Below, piece by piece: positions 27,707 through 37,226 of a DNA stretch of 50,852 nucleotides. Position 1 is the stretch's first letter. Every line of letters starts with the position of its first letter. The translations under genes and the position numbers were made by a program. Under the pieces are notes generated by a model, which searched no databases, was not told the DNA's origin, and saw nothing but the letters and a program-made list of their open reading frames with translations. This DNA comes from Pigmentiphaga sp. (GTDB taxonomy: Bacteria; Pseudomonadota; Gammaproteobacteria; Burkholderiales; Burkholderiaceae_B): positions 1 to 50,852 of the forward strand of contig NZ_JADGHH010000002.1 of NCBI RefSeq assembly GCF_019689535.1, written 5' to 3'.

Positions 27707-28132
27707 ATGTCTATCGAGAAAGTCCTATACGTCGCGCATGCCACGGCCACCGGCGGCCGTGACGGCAAAGCCGTCTCCTCGGACGGCGTCCTGGACGTGC
27801 GGTTGTCCACCCCCAAAGAGCTGGGCGGCGCAGGCGGCAACGGTACCAACCCCGAGCAGTTATTCGCTGCCGGCTACTCGGCGTGCTTCTTGGGTGCGCT
27901 GAAATTCGTGGCGTCCAAGGAAAAAATCACCCTGCCCGCCGATGCGAAGATCGATGGCTCGGTAGGCATAGGCCCCATCCCGACCGGCTTCGCCATCGAA
28001 GTGGAACTCAAGATCTCGCTGCCGGGCATCGACCGCGCCACGGCCGAGTCGCTGGTCCAGAAAGCGCACGTCGTATGCCCGTATTCGAATGCGACGCGCG
28101 GCAACATCGATGTCACGCTTACGGTCGTGTGA
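27707..28132 (+). CDS. ohr: Organic hydroperoxide resistance protein Ohr
   Basis: LLxx-type Ohr/OsmC sequence, both reactive Cys contexts YSACFLGAL and [13 protein letters not shown]. Confidence 0.95.
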   Translation: MSIEKVLYVAHATATGGRDGKAVSSDGVLDVRLSTPKELGGAGGNGTNPEQLFAAGYSACFLGALKFVASKEKITLPADAKIDGSVGIGPIPTGFAIEVELKISLPGIDRATAESLVQKAHVVCPYSNATRGNIDVTLTVV

Positions 28133-28372
28133 AGCGCCAGCCACGCCCCGCGCCCACGCCGGGTTTTCGTCGGGGCGCCGGGGCGTCCTCGCGCCGGCGA
28201 CGCGCAAGCTTGGGGAGGGCATGGCCTGGGCGATTTTCCGCACCACATCAGTGTTTTTCGCGCGCAGGGATGGTGCACCCTGAACCCGATTTGTGCATCG
28301 CAACATTTTTGTGGCGATCTTGCTTTTCTGGCGCTACCATCAAGGCGATCCCAACAGGATTACCGTACTGCA

Positions 28373-28756
28373 ATGCACAACGAAACACGCTGTTCTCTTT
28401 TGTCCGCCGCGATCGCAATCCGGTCCGAGCTCCAGTTTCATTACCATGGCGCCACGCGCGTTGCGCATCCCCATTCATTGGGAACGACGACTGATGGCAC
28501 GCTGATCGTGATTGCATGGCAGCTCGACGGCCGGGCGGGCGATCCCCCGGGCTGGCGCTTGTACAACGTCGACAAGATGCACCGCATCGTCCGTACCGGC
28601 CGGCGCTTCGATCCCCTGCCTTCTCCACCGTACAAACTGGCAGGCTTGATCAGGAAGCCGTACGAATCGCCCTGCGACGACGACGGCCCCTTCCCGCTGC
28701 CGCCGCTGATCACGCAGCAGCGTAGGACCCGCACCCGCTGGCTGCGGGCGGTTTGA
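28373..28756 (+). CDS. Small standalone WYL-like protein (hypothetical)
   Basis: IRSELQFHYHGATRVAHPHSLGTTTDGTLIVIAWQLDGRAGDPPGWRLYNVDKMHRI resembles the WYL-type core; no HTH visible. Confidence 0.5.
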   Translation: MHNETRCSLLSAAIAIRSELQFHYHGATRVAHPHSLGTTTDGTLIVIAWQLDGRAGDPPGWRLYNVDKMHRIVRTGRRFDPLPSPPYKLAGLIRKPYESPCDDDGPFPLPPLITQQRRTRTRWLRAV

Positions 28757-28775
28757 GCCCGCAGCCCCGGCGACG

Positions 28776-31118
28776 TCAACCGGCCGCGACCAGTTTGCAG
28801 GTCTTGCCCAGGTTGTTCTGGATGATGGCCCGGTCGGCATCATCCGTCTTGCCGTCGTGGTTGAAGTCGTACCAGCTGGATTGGGCAACGCCTTCGTACT
28901 TGTTCAGCTGACTCAGCTCAGCCCAGTTGTCCAAGTCCTGCTGGTCGACCACGCCGTCGCGATTCCCGTCCCCCGGGCAGTGGACAGTGTCATAGTTGTA
29001 GTAATAGCTCGCGACTTCGTCCCGCTCGTCCAGCTCGGCCTTCAGCTTGAGATAAGCCGCCTGCGCTTCCGGATCGAGCGGATCGGTAATGGTGGGCGAA
29101 CCGATGGCGATGGCGCTGCCCTCCCTATCCAGGGTGGGGTTGGGAACGCTCATCTCGATCCGGTAGAGCTCGTCCGTATTTTCATTGCGCAGGTACTCAG
29201 AGTTCTCCGGATGTTCCGTATCGATGGAGTAGGTCTTGCGGTTCACGCGCACCAGCTTGTACTTGCCGTCGCTGGCCGCCTTCTCCGAGTCGGCGAAGAC
29301 CAATACCGGCTCCTCGTCCTTTGACATGAGGTAGGAGTTCACCTGTCCGCAATGCATGTAGCCCTCCTCCGGCACGCCGGCCAGGCCAGAATTGGCGCCG
29401 TACCACACCCCGCTTTGGTCTGAGCACAACTCCTTGTTCGGGAAGATGGTGAAGCAGACGTTGGCGGCCTCGACCACGCACGGCTGCGGCGTGATGTCGG
29501 TAGATGGGTTGGTGAAGTTCGTTCCCACCTCAGCGAAGTTCAGCTCGCGGATGGGGCCTTGGCCGGGGTCGGTCAGGTAGGCCAACATGGGCCGCGCGTC
29601 CACCGGGCGATAGGCGGGAATATTGCCCTCGACGTCGGCGCCCGCGATCTCGGCGAACAGCCGGTAGAGATCGGGCGCGCTCACCTGGTGCTCCACCTCG
29701 CGTCCGGGATCCTTCACCAGCGGGCCGGCCACCAGCAGGGGCACGGCAACACCGGTCTGGTACGCCGATCCCTTGGAGCGCACGGGGTCGAACTTGCCCG
29801 GCTCGGTGAACTTCACGCTGTTCACGTAGGTGCCGTTGTCACCCATGACGACCACCATGGTGTTGGTTTTTTCCGGCTGGTAATTCAGCGAGCCGTCCTC
29901 GTTCCAGGTGGCCAGCCCCAGCTCGACCAGCAGGCGCCCGATCTCGCGGTCCATGGCCTCCACCATCAGGTTGGTGATGAGGTGGGCCTCGACGAGGTCC
30001 GTCACCTTGGTTATGCCCGGCGCGCCTTCAAAATCGCTGGCCGGCGAGCAAGGCAGCAGGTCGTTGCGGCCCGGCGTGGTCTCGGAGATCAGCGAAAGCG
30101 GCGGCAATTGCAGCGGCGCGTGGATGGCCGAATAGCCCACCGACATCATCCACGGCTTGTCGCCAGACTGCTGCTTGGCCCAGGCGATCGCGCGGTCGGT
30201 TTCCATCGTGGTGCGATAGCCGCGCGCCGAAGGATCAGAGACCGGTATCTTGTTCGTCCTGCCGTCGGCCCAGCTCTGGATGAACTCGCCAGTGTAATAA
30301 CCGTTCTGCGCGGTGAAATCGATGTAATCCGGCACCTTGGCCTGGCACGACGCGCCCGGATCGAAAATGCCGCCCCGCTCCATGCAGGTGCGCCCCGGCG
30401 TGACGATGTCGCCGCCCCGGGCGAGGGTCTCGCAGGCGCCGGTGGCGAAATAGCACGCCCCTTCGTCGGCCCCGTTTTCCGCATCCATGGTCGTGTTCGG
30501 GACGAAGCCGCACTTGTATGTCCCTTCCTCCACCGTGGTGCGTCCGGCCCGCGTGTCGATCGGATACGGCGCGCCGTCCAGGTAGCCATCAAAATAATCC
30601 CACCCCAGCTTCCACATGGTCTGGTGGCCATAGGGCAGATTGGCGGCGGTGCCGAGATCCGAGCCCGTCAGGTGCATCTTGCCGATCAGCGCACTCACGT
30701 AGCCTTGCGTGCGCAAGAGCTTGGGCACGGTGACCTCATAGGGGGATATCTCGGAATTGGCGAGGTCCGTGGACACCACCGCGTTCAGCACGTTGGTGAC
30801 CGAGGGATAGCGCCCGGTGAAGTAGCTCGCGCGCGTGGGCGTGCAGGTGGGCATGGCCCAGGCGTTGCGGAACTGTACGCCGGCCCTGGCGATCGCGGCG
30901 AGGTTGGGCGTCTTGGGGGGCGCGGCGCCGCCGTACCCGTAGAACGTCAGCTGGTCGAGGCCGAAGTCGTCGAGCACGATGAAAAGAATGTTGGGCTTCT
31001 GCTCTGCCACGGGTTCGGACTTGGATCCGTCGGAGCAGCCCGAGAGCAGCGCCGCGGATGCCAGGAATGCGGACAAAATGGCCGCCCGCCTCCCATGCGG
31101 ATGGATCTTTGTTCTCAT
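28776..31118 (-). CDS. Cys-type sulfatase, predicted lipoprotein, dockerin-like C-terminus
   Basis: FIVLDDFGLDQL, sulfatase signature CTPTRAS (CxPxR), MGDNGTY; lipobox LSGC; C-terminal DGNRDGVVDQQDL and DFNHDGKTDDADR. Confidence 0.88.
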   Translation of the reverse strand: MRTKIHPHGRRAAILSAFLASAALLSGCSDGSKSEPVAEQKPNILFIVLDDFGLDQLTFYGYGGAAPPKTPNLAAIARAGVQFRNAWAMPTCTPTRASYFTGRYPSVTNVLNAVVSTDLANSEISPYEVTVPKLLRTQGYVSALIGKMHLTGSDLGTAANLPYGHQTMWKLGWDYFDGYLDGAPYPIDTRAGRTTVEEGTYKCGFVPNTTMDAENGADEGACYFATGACETLARGGDIVTPGRTCMERGGIFDPGASCQAKVPDYIDFTAQNGYYTGEFIQSWADGRTNKIPVSDPSARGYRTTMETDRAIAWAKQQSGDKPWMMSVGYSAIHAPLQLPPLSLISETTPGRNDLLPCSPASDFEGAPGITKVTDLVEAHLITNLMVEAMDREIGRLLVELGLATWNEDGSLNYQPEKTNTMVVVMGDNGTYVNSVKFTEPGKFDPVRSKGSAYQTGVAVPLLVAGPLVKDPGREVEHQVSAPDLYRLFAEIAGADVEGNIPAYRPVDARPMLAYLTDPGQGPIRELNFAEVGTNFTNPSTDITPQPCVVEAANVCFTIFPNKELCSDQSGVWYGANSGLAGVPEEGYMHCGQVNSYLMSKDEEPVLVFADSEKAASDGKYKLVRVNRKTYSIDTEHPENSEYLRNENTDELYRIEMSVPNPTLDREGSAIAIGSPTITDPLDPEAQAAYLKLKAELDERDEVASYYYNYDTVHCPGDGNRDGVVDQQDLDNWAELSQLNKYEGVAQSSWYDFNHDGKTDDADRAIIQNNLGKTCKLVAAG

Positions 31119-31131
31119 AGTTGCGGTTCCT

Positions 31132-32250
31132 TTAGCTCATAACCAGCCGAAAGCCCAGGTGAGACATCGGGCTATAGGGGTCTGCGCCTCTCCGGGCGCT
31201 CGGTCGATAAGACAAGCAGTAGTCTTCGTTGCACAGGAACGAGCCGCCGCGTATCACCCGCTTGGGCGCATTGGCCGGCACGCCCGGTTCGCTCGGATCG
31301 AAGCAGTCCGATGGCCCTTGGGGATTTTCGATGGGCTGGCGCAACTTGGCCTGGCGCGCGAAGTAATCGGCGCGGTACCAGTCCGCCACCCATTGCCAGG
31401 CATTGCCCGTCATGTCCAGCAGCCCATAGCCGTTGGGCGGGAAAGAGCCGGCCTCGAGCGTGCCGGTCGCACCGCCGGCGCGGGGGCTGATCACTGGGAA
31501 GGGGCGCTCGCGCACATCCCAATAATTGGCCTGGCGCGCGCCGTCGACCAGCAGCTCGTCCCCCCAGGCGTACGTTGCCTGCTCGAGGCCGCCCCGCGCC
31601 GCGAACTCCCACTCCGCCTCGGTGGGCAATCGTTTGCCCGCCCACTTGGCATACGCCAACGCATCGGCGTAGCTCACCTGCACGACCGGGTGCCCGCCCT
31701 TGCCTTCGATGGAGCTGCCCGGCCCTTGCGGATGGCGCCAATTCGCGCCGGGAACGAAGCGCCACCATTGGGAATAGTCGTCTAGCCGCACGGGCCTGTC
31801 GGTACCCACGAACACCATGGCGCCCGGCACCAGCATATCGTCCGGCGGGCGCGGGGTGCCCGGCGGCAATTGCACCCGTATCGTTTCCCAATCCGGTTTT
31901 TGTTCGGCCGTGGTGACGTAACCCGTCTCTTTGACGAACTGGGCGAACTGGTCATTGGTGACGTGCGTGACGTCCATCCAAAAGCCCGGGACGCGGACGC
32001 GGTGCGTGGGACGTTCATTGGGATAGGCCAGCTTGTGATCGCTGCCCATGAGGAATTCGCCGCCGGGCACCCAGGCCATGCCCTTGGGCGTCTTCACGCC
32101 GTCGCCGAGCACGACGCGCGGTTTTTCCGCGGGGCGGCTGCGCCAGGCCTGCCAGCCCAGCACGCCTGCGACGCCGGTGCCTGCCGCGGCCAGCGCCACG
32201 CCGCCGGCCAACAGGCGCCGGCGGTTGCGTTGTGGATCAATAGAGTCCAT
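31132..32250 (-). CDS. Formylglycine-generating enzyme (FGE/SUMF1), N-terminal Tat-like or membrane-anchor signal
   Basis: GMAWVPGGEFLMGS, RLPTEAEWEFAARGG, GNAWQWVADWY, active-site pair GSFLCNEDYCLSYRPSARRG; N-terminus NRRRLLAGGVALAAAGTGVAGVLGW. Confidence 0.9.
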   Translation of the reverse strand: MDSIDPQRNRRRLLAGGVALAAAGTGVAGVLGWQAWRSRPAEKPRVVLGDGVKTPKGMAWVPGGEFLMGSDHKLAYPNERPTHRVRVPGFWMDVTHVTNDQFAQFVKETGYVTTAEQKPDWETIRVQLPPGTPRPPDDMLVPGAMVFVGTDRPVRLDDYSQWWRFVPGANWRHPQGPGSSIEGKGGHPVVQVSYADALAYAKWAGKRLPTEAEWEFAARGGLEQATYAWGDELLVDGARQANYWDVRERPFPVISPRAGGATGTLEAGSFPPNGYGLLDMTGNAWQWVADWYRADYFARQAKLRQPIENPQGPSDCFDPSEPGVPANAPKRVIRGGSFLCNEDYCLSYRPSARRGADPYSPMSHLGFRLVMS

Positions 32251-34411
32251 AGGTCTTGGGGCAGATCTTGCCGAGGTTGTTGCGGACGACCTGGCCATCG
32301 GCGTCGTTGGTCAGCCCATCGCGAGCCGTGCCAGTCACGAAGTCATAGACGCTGGAGAGCCCCCACTCTCGCGCGATGCGGCTCCAGTTGGACAGGTCTT
32401 CTTCATCGACCACGCCATCGCGATTGCCGTCCCCCGGGCAATCTGGATCGGCGGCCAGCATCTGTTCGAGCTTGGCCCGAAGGTCCGCGTAGACGGCTTC
32501 GATCTCCGGCGTAGGCGCAACCAGCAGGTTGCGCTCGGCCTTGTCGAGCTGCGGGATGGGAGCGGCCTGGTCGACCTCGTAGAGCTCGTCGGTGACCACG
32601 GAAGTACCGCTGTCGCTTGCCGGATCATAGGCCTGCGTGGTGTTGCGAACCAGCTTGTAGCGGTCGTTGCGGATCGCGGCCGAGATCTCCGGCATGATGT
32701 CGATCAACGGCCGCTCGGCCTTGAAGAGCGCCTGGTTGACGGCCCAGCAGGTCTGGTAGCCCGCGCCGTCGTTGGGGATGACCGAAGGATCGTCATAGCC
32801 GGCTCCCCACCATACGCCCTGGTTGTCCTCGCACACGCTCTTGGAGACCGGCGTCTGGTTGCAGACCGTGCCGATGACGCATGCGCCATTGCGCGTGCCA
32901 TTGGCCTGGATGTTGTAGCCCCCTATGGCGAAGTTCACCGAGCGCAGGCTGGGCTGCTCGGGGTTGGTCAGGTACGGCATGAGCGAGACGGAGTCGATCG
33001 TGCGCGGCACTGCCGCGTGCGCGTCGATGCCCGCCGCCTCCCCGAAGAACTGGAACAGGTCTACCGCATTGACCATGCGGTCGACTTCGCGGCCGGGCTG
33101 CTCCACCTGCGGCCCGGCGATGATGAGCGGCACCCAGATGCCCGTCTGGTAGGCGGTGGCCTTGGCGCGGTCGGTGCTGAACGGCGCCTTGACCGCCGAG
33201 CCCAGCGTGCCGTTGTCGCCCACGATCACGATGATGGTATTGCTGGCCTTCGGGTCGTATTGCAATCGGCCGTCCTCGCCCCGGCGCGCCAATCCGGTTT
33301 CCACCAGCAGGCGGCCGAATTCCGTGTCCATGGCCTCGGTCATCTGGTCCTGGATGAGGCGGCCCTCGAGCGTCGCGCGGCAGTCCCAAGCGTCGGACCC
33401 GGCATGGCCGCTCGCGGGGATGAGGCTGCGGGGCGGCTGCTGCCAGGGCGTGTGGGCCGCGCTATAGGTAACGGAAGCCATCCATGGCTGTTTGCCCGAG
33501 CGCGACTTGATCCATGCGATGGCGGCGTCGGTCTCGATGCGGGTGCGGAAACCGCGCGAGCGCGGATCGCTGAGGGGCACGCGAGTCACTTTCCCTTGAT
33601 CGACGATCACGAGCGGCGAAACGTAATGCGCGTTCTCGCGCTCGAAATCGAGCGTGGCGGGCGGCTCGCCACACGCTTCGTCCGGCACGAATATGCCGCC
33701 CGCATCCAGGCACTGCAGGCCCGCAGCGTCTTGCAACGCCGACGTGCGCCGCATGATGCTGCAGCTGCCGTCGGGCCTATAGCAGGCGCCGTGGTCTGCC
33801 CCGCCCGCCGCCTCGCCCGGCACGAATCCGCAGGCATAGGTTTTCTCGGGCGCAACGCCGCCGGCCGTCGTATCGATGGAACCAGGCAGGCCGCCGAGCC
33901 AGCCGTAGAAATAATCCCAGCCGAGCACCGCAGGCGTCGCATACTCGGCCTCGTTGTTCTCCGGGCCGGCCAGGTGGAACTTGCCGAACATCGCGCTTTC
34001 GTAATTGGCGCGCTTGAGCAGCTTGGGCACGGTGACCTCGTACGGAGACACCTGCGAATTGGCGAGGTCGTTGGGCCCAATGGCCTGGTAGATGCCGGTG
34101 CGCGTAGGATACCGGCCGAGGAAAAACGCGGCGCGCCCCGGTGAACACTCGGGCATGGACCACGTATTGCGGAAACGCAGGCCGGCATCGGCAACCGCCG
34201 TCATGTTCGGCATGCTGGGCGGCGTGGCACCGCCGTAGCCGAAGGCGGCCATCTGGTCGATGCCCACGTCGTCCATCACCACGAACAGGATGTTGGGAGC
34301 ACTGGCGCCGGGCCCGTCGTCCGGGCCTCCCCCATCCGACGACCCGCCACACGCGGCGAGCCCCATGAGCGCGGCAACCCCCGTCGCCGCGAGATACTGG
34401 ATACTCCTCAT
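32237..34411 (-). CDS. Cys-type sulfatase, predicted lipoprotein, dockerin-like C-terminus (paralogue)
   Basis: FVVMDDVGIDQM, ECSPGRAAFFLGRYPTRTG (CxPxR), VGDNGTLGS; lipobox LAACGG; C-terminal DGNRDGVVDEEDL. Overlaps the FGE start. Confidence 0.88.
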   Translation of the reverse strand: MRSIQYLAATGVAALMGLAACGGSSDGGGPDDGPGASAPNILFVVMDDVGIDQMAAFGYGGATPPSMPNMTAVADAGLRFRNTWSMPECSPGRAAFFLGRYPTRTGIYQAIGPNDLANSQVSPYEVTVPKLLKRANYESAMFGKFHLAGPENNEAEYATPAVLGWDYFYGWLGGLPGSIDTTAGGVAPEKTYACGFVPGEAAGGADHGACYRPDGSCSIMRRTSALQDAAGLQCLDAGGIFVPDEACGEPPATLDFERENAHYVSPLVIVDQGKVTRVPLSDPRSRGFRTRIETDAAIAWIKSRSGKQPWMASVTYSAAHTPWQQPPRSLIPASGHAGSDAWDCRATLEGRLIQDQMTEAMDTEFGRLLVETGLARRGEDGRLQYDPKASNTIIVIVGDNGTLGSAVKAPFSTDRAKATAYQTGIWVPLIIAGPQVEQPGREVDRMVNAVDLFQFFGEAAGIDAHAAVPRTIDSVSLMPYLTNPEQPSLRSVNFAIGGYNIQANGTRNGACVIGTVCNQTPVSKSVCEDNQGVWWGAGYDDPSVIPNDGAGYQTCWAVNQALFKAERPLIDIMPEISAAIRNDRYKLVRNTTQAYDPASDSGTSVVTDELYEVDQAAPIPQLDKAERNLLVAPTPEIEAVYADLRAKLEQMLAADPDCPGDGNRDGVVDEEDLSNWSRIAREWGLSSVYDFVTGTARDGLTNDADGQVVRNNLGKICPKTYGLY

Positions 34412-34479
34412 TACCTTCCCCCAGGGCACCGACAGGGCGCCGGCTTTTGGGCATGTTACGCACAACGGCGCGTCTGCCC

Positions 34480-34499
34480 AATACCATATCCATGGTATT
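34480..34499. promoter_or_regulatory. 8-bp-arm inverted repeat between divergent sulfatase operon and two-component genes
   Basis: AATACCAT-ATCC-ATGGTATT. Confidence 0.6.
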
Positions 34500-34596
34500 T
34501 ATCGTGCGCACCGCTCTGCGATACTGTGTTCAACTGAAAAAGTGCACTCGACGTAACCCCAGGTGGCGATGCGCAGAGTGCGGCAGGAGATCCAAG

Positions 34597-35265
34597 ATGA
34601 CCACGGGTGCACTCAGAATTCTTCTGGCAGAAGACGACGACCCCATACGCGAACGACTCGCCCGCATCATCGGCAATTGGCCCGAAGCGCAACTCTGCGC
34701 CGCCTGCCCCAACCTAGAGGAAACTCTGATCGCCATCGGGGCCAATGACATCGACCTGCTGATCACGGACATCAACCTTCCTGACGGCAGCGGCATCGAC
34801 GCCATCCGCTACCTGGCCAAACGCCGCCCCAAGGCCGAAGCCATGGTCATCTCAGTGCTGGCCGACGAACGCTCCGTCCTCGACGCCATCGAAGCCGGCG
34901 CGTCGGGCTATCTGCTCAAAGATGCCGACTCCATCGACCTGGTCGACGCGATCAAGGACGTCATGGCCGGACGCTCGCCCATTTCCTCGCGCATCGCCCG
35001 CGTGCTGGTGCGCCGGCTATCCGAACTCGGGCACGCGCCCGAACATCCCGAGGCGGCCAAACCCAAGCCTTCGCTGACCGATCGCGAAATGGACATCCTA
35101 TGGGGCATCGCGAAGGGCTTCACCTACGGCGAGCTGGCCGACAAGCTCGCCATTTCGCGACAAACGGTGCCGGTCCACATTCGGAACATATACCGCAAGC
35201 TCCAAGCCAGCAATCGCTCCGAAGCGGTCTTCGAAGCGGCACGGCTCGGGCTCATTAAGCTGTAA
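34597..35265 (+). CDS. NarL/FixJ-family response regulator
   Basis: DIDLLITDINLPDGSGIDAI receiver; LuxR-type HTH LTDREMDILWGIAKGFTYGELADKLAISRQTVPVHIRNIYRKL. Confidence 0.93.
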   Translation: MTTGALRILLAEDDDPIRERLARIIGNWPEAQLCAACPNLEETLIAIGANDIDLLITDINLPDGSGIDAIRYLAKRRPKAEAMVISVLADERSVLDAIEAGASGYLLKDADSIDLVDAIKDVMAGRSPISSRIARVLVRRLSELGHAPEHPEAAKPKPSLTDREMDILWGIAKGFTYGELADKLAISRQTVPVHIRNIYRKLQASNRSEAVFEAARLGLIKL

Positions 35266-37118
35266 TGGCCGCGGGCGGGCGTCCCCTAGGCCGCCGGGGC
35301 AAGGCGATCGCCTGGATCGCCTTGGTCACGCTGACGATCGCGATCGGCTTGCTTCCCTATCTCATTCATGTCGGGGCACCTACGGATGGCCTGACGCTGG
35401 CGACGGCCCGCTTCATCCAAACAGGTGAAAACACGGAACGCGTCGTCTCGCTCCCGCACCGCTGGACACCGGAAAACCTGTTCGAACTGACCACCGGCAC
35501 CTACCGGCTCGCATTCCGCCTGGAAACCGTCCCTGACGAACCGCTGTTCATTTTCATTCCGGCGGCGCGCCACCAGGTCGAAACCTGGGTGAACGGCCAG
35601 CGCGCGGACCCCGTGCCCGACACCGCATGGCCCACGCCGACCAGCGGCTACTCCTTCCTCGCCCGCATTCCCCGCGGCACGCTGCATGCGGGCGACAATG
35701 CGCTCGTAGTTCGCCAGACGCGCAAGGTGGGCTGGCTACCCGGCCGGTTGTCGGAGGTGAGCATTGGAACGGCGGACCAGGTCATGCCGGCCTATCGCCT
35801 GTCGGATTTCCTGATCGAGGAAATCCGCGCGATGACCTTCGCATTGCACATCGCGCTGACCATAGGCATTGCGACCATCTGGATCACCCGCCGCCACGAT
35901 GCGGTGTTCGGGTGGCTGGCCACGCTTTCCGTGACCAGCATCCTGGTCGTCCTGACGCAGGCGCCGCAGCACGCGCTCGGCCCCGTCGATCAGTTCCGCT
36001 CCATCGCTCTGACGCCCGCCGTGGGCCTGATGGCGATAGGCATGGCCCTCGCCATCGCGGGCCTGCCGCGGCCGAAATGGCTGGTCCCGGCCGTCGTGCT
36101 CCTTCCCCTCGCCCTCCTGCTGCTCGGGCAAACCGGGACGGTCCCGTTCGCCATTGTCGGACTCGTGAGCGCTTGTTTCCTGGCCGCCGCATACTTCGTC
36201 GCAAGCGCCATCCTGGCCCATCGATTCGCGCGCGAGGAAAACTGGGACGCCGCCATCATGATGGGGCCGTGCGCCCTGACCGGCTGGTTCGCGCTGCACG
36301 ACGTGCTCGTCGTGACCGGCATCCACGACGCCCCCTTCCTGCACGCCCCCTACGCGCGCACCCTCCTGCTGCTCGCCATCACGGTGGTACTGATGGGCCG
36401 CCTCGCGCGCAGCCTGAACAGCCTCGACAACGCGAACGAGACGCTACGGCAGCAGCTCGCAGCCCAGGAATGGGAGCTGGTGCTGATGCACGAGAAAGAA
36501 AAGATCCACGCCAACCGCATGGTGCGCGAAGAAGAGCGCCGGCGCCTGATGCGCGACCTGCACGACGGCATGAGCGGCCATCTCGTGACCATCATCGCGC
36601 TCGCCGAACGCGAGGGCGAACGCGGCAAAGACATCGAACAGGCTGCGCGGGCCGCGCTTGACGACCTCAGGCTGGTGGTGCATTCCCTCGATCTTGGCGA
36701 CGGCGACCTGGGCGTGGCGCTCGCCGCCTTCCGCGAGCGGCTCGAACCGCAAATGCGCCGGCTGGGCATCGATTTGCATTGGTCGACCGAGAAACTGCCG
36801 GCCGTCACCGGAGTCACGCCGCAGAACGCCCTTTCCGTGCTGCGCATCCTGCAGGAGGCAGTCACCAACGCGATCCGCCACGGTGCTGCCCGCAAGCTAT
36901 CCATACAGGGACAAACCGCCCCGGACGGGCAAGCCCTGCTTTGCGTCTTCAACGACGTCCACGGCACCGCCCTGCAAGACCGCAGCAACATCGGCAACGG
37001 TCTGCGCAACATGCACCGCCGCGCCCGCGAGCTCGGTGGACACATCGAATTCCTGGTGACGGAAAACGCAGCGACGCTGCGGCTGTCTTTCCCCCCGCAT
37101 CTGCCCGGGCTACAGTAA
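35265..37118 (+). CDS. NarL-type sensor histidine kinase with periplasmic jelly-roll-like sensor and multi-TM domain
   Basis: HisKA_3-type EEERRRLMRDLHDGMSGHLVTIIALAE; HATPase RILQEAVTNAIRHGAARK; N-terminal beta-rich YRLAFRLETVPDEPLFIFIPAARHQVETWVNGQ. Confidence 0.88.
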   Translation: MAAGGRPLGRRGKAIAWIALVTLTIAIGLLPYLIHVGAPTDGLTLATARFIQTGENTERVVSLPHRWTPENLFELTTGTYRLAFRLETVPDEPLFIFIPAARHQVETWVNGQRADPVPDTAWPTPTSGYSFLARIPRGTLHAGDNALVVRQTRKVGWLPGRLSEVSIGTADQVMPAYRLSDFLIEEIRAMTFALHIALTIGIATIWITRRHDAVFGWLATLSVTSILVVLTQAPQHALGPVDQFRSIALTPAVGLMAIGMALAIAGLPRPKWLVPAVVLLPLALLLLGQTGTVPFAIVGLVSACFLAAAYFVASAILAHRFAREENWDAAIMMGPCALTGWFALHDVLVVTGIHDAPFLHAPYARTLLLLAITVVLMGRLARSLNSLDNANETLRQQLAAQEWELVLMHEKEKIHANRMVREEERRRLMRDLHDGMSGHLVTIIALAEREGERGKDIEQAARAALDDLRLVVHSLDLGDGDLGVALAAFRERLEPQMRRLGIDLHWSTEKLPAVTGVTPQNALSVLRILQEAVTNAIRHGAARKLSIQGQTAPDGQALLCVFNDVHGTALQDRSNIGNGLRNMHRRARELGGHIEFLVTENAATLRLSFPPHLPGLQ

Positions 37119-37189
37119 ATTGCAGGTCGCCATGCCCGTCCCTCCCGCTCCCGCGGGGGTAGCGAAACCAGGAAAGCGGGCAGCAAATG

Positions 37190-37216
37190 AAAAAGGGCCC
37201 AACCGTGGTTGGGCCC
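37190..37216 (-). terminator. Rho-independent terminator of tRNA-Met
   Basis: GGGCCCAACC-GT-GGTTGGGCCC; on minus strand followed by TTTTT. Confidence 0.88.
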
Positions 37217-37226
37217 TTGCGTATCC

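Noticed and set aside
32048-34144. 698-aa plus-strand ORF opposite sulfatase 2
   Set aside because: Shadow ORF; the opposite strand carries sulfatase signature motifs and a lipobox.
28776-34411. Idea that the dockerin-like tails imply a cellulosome
   Set aside because: No cohesin or scaffoldin in the window; only the motif resemblance is supportable.
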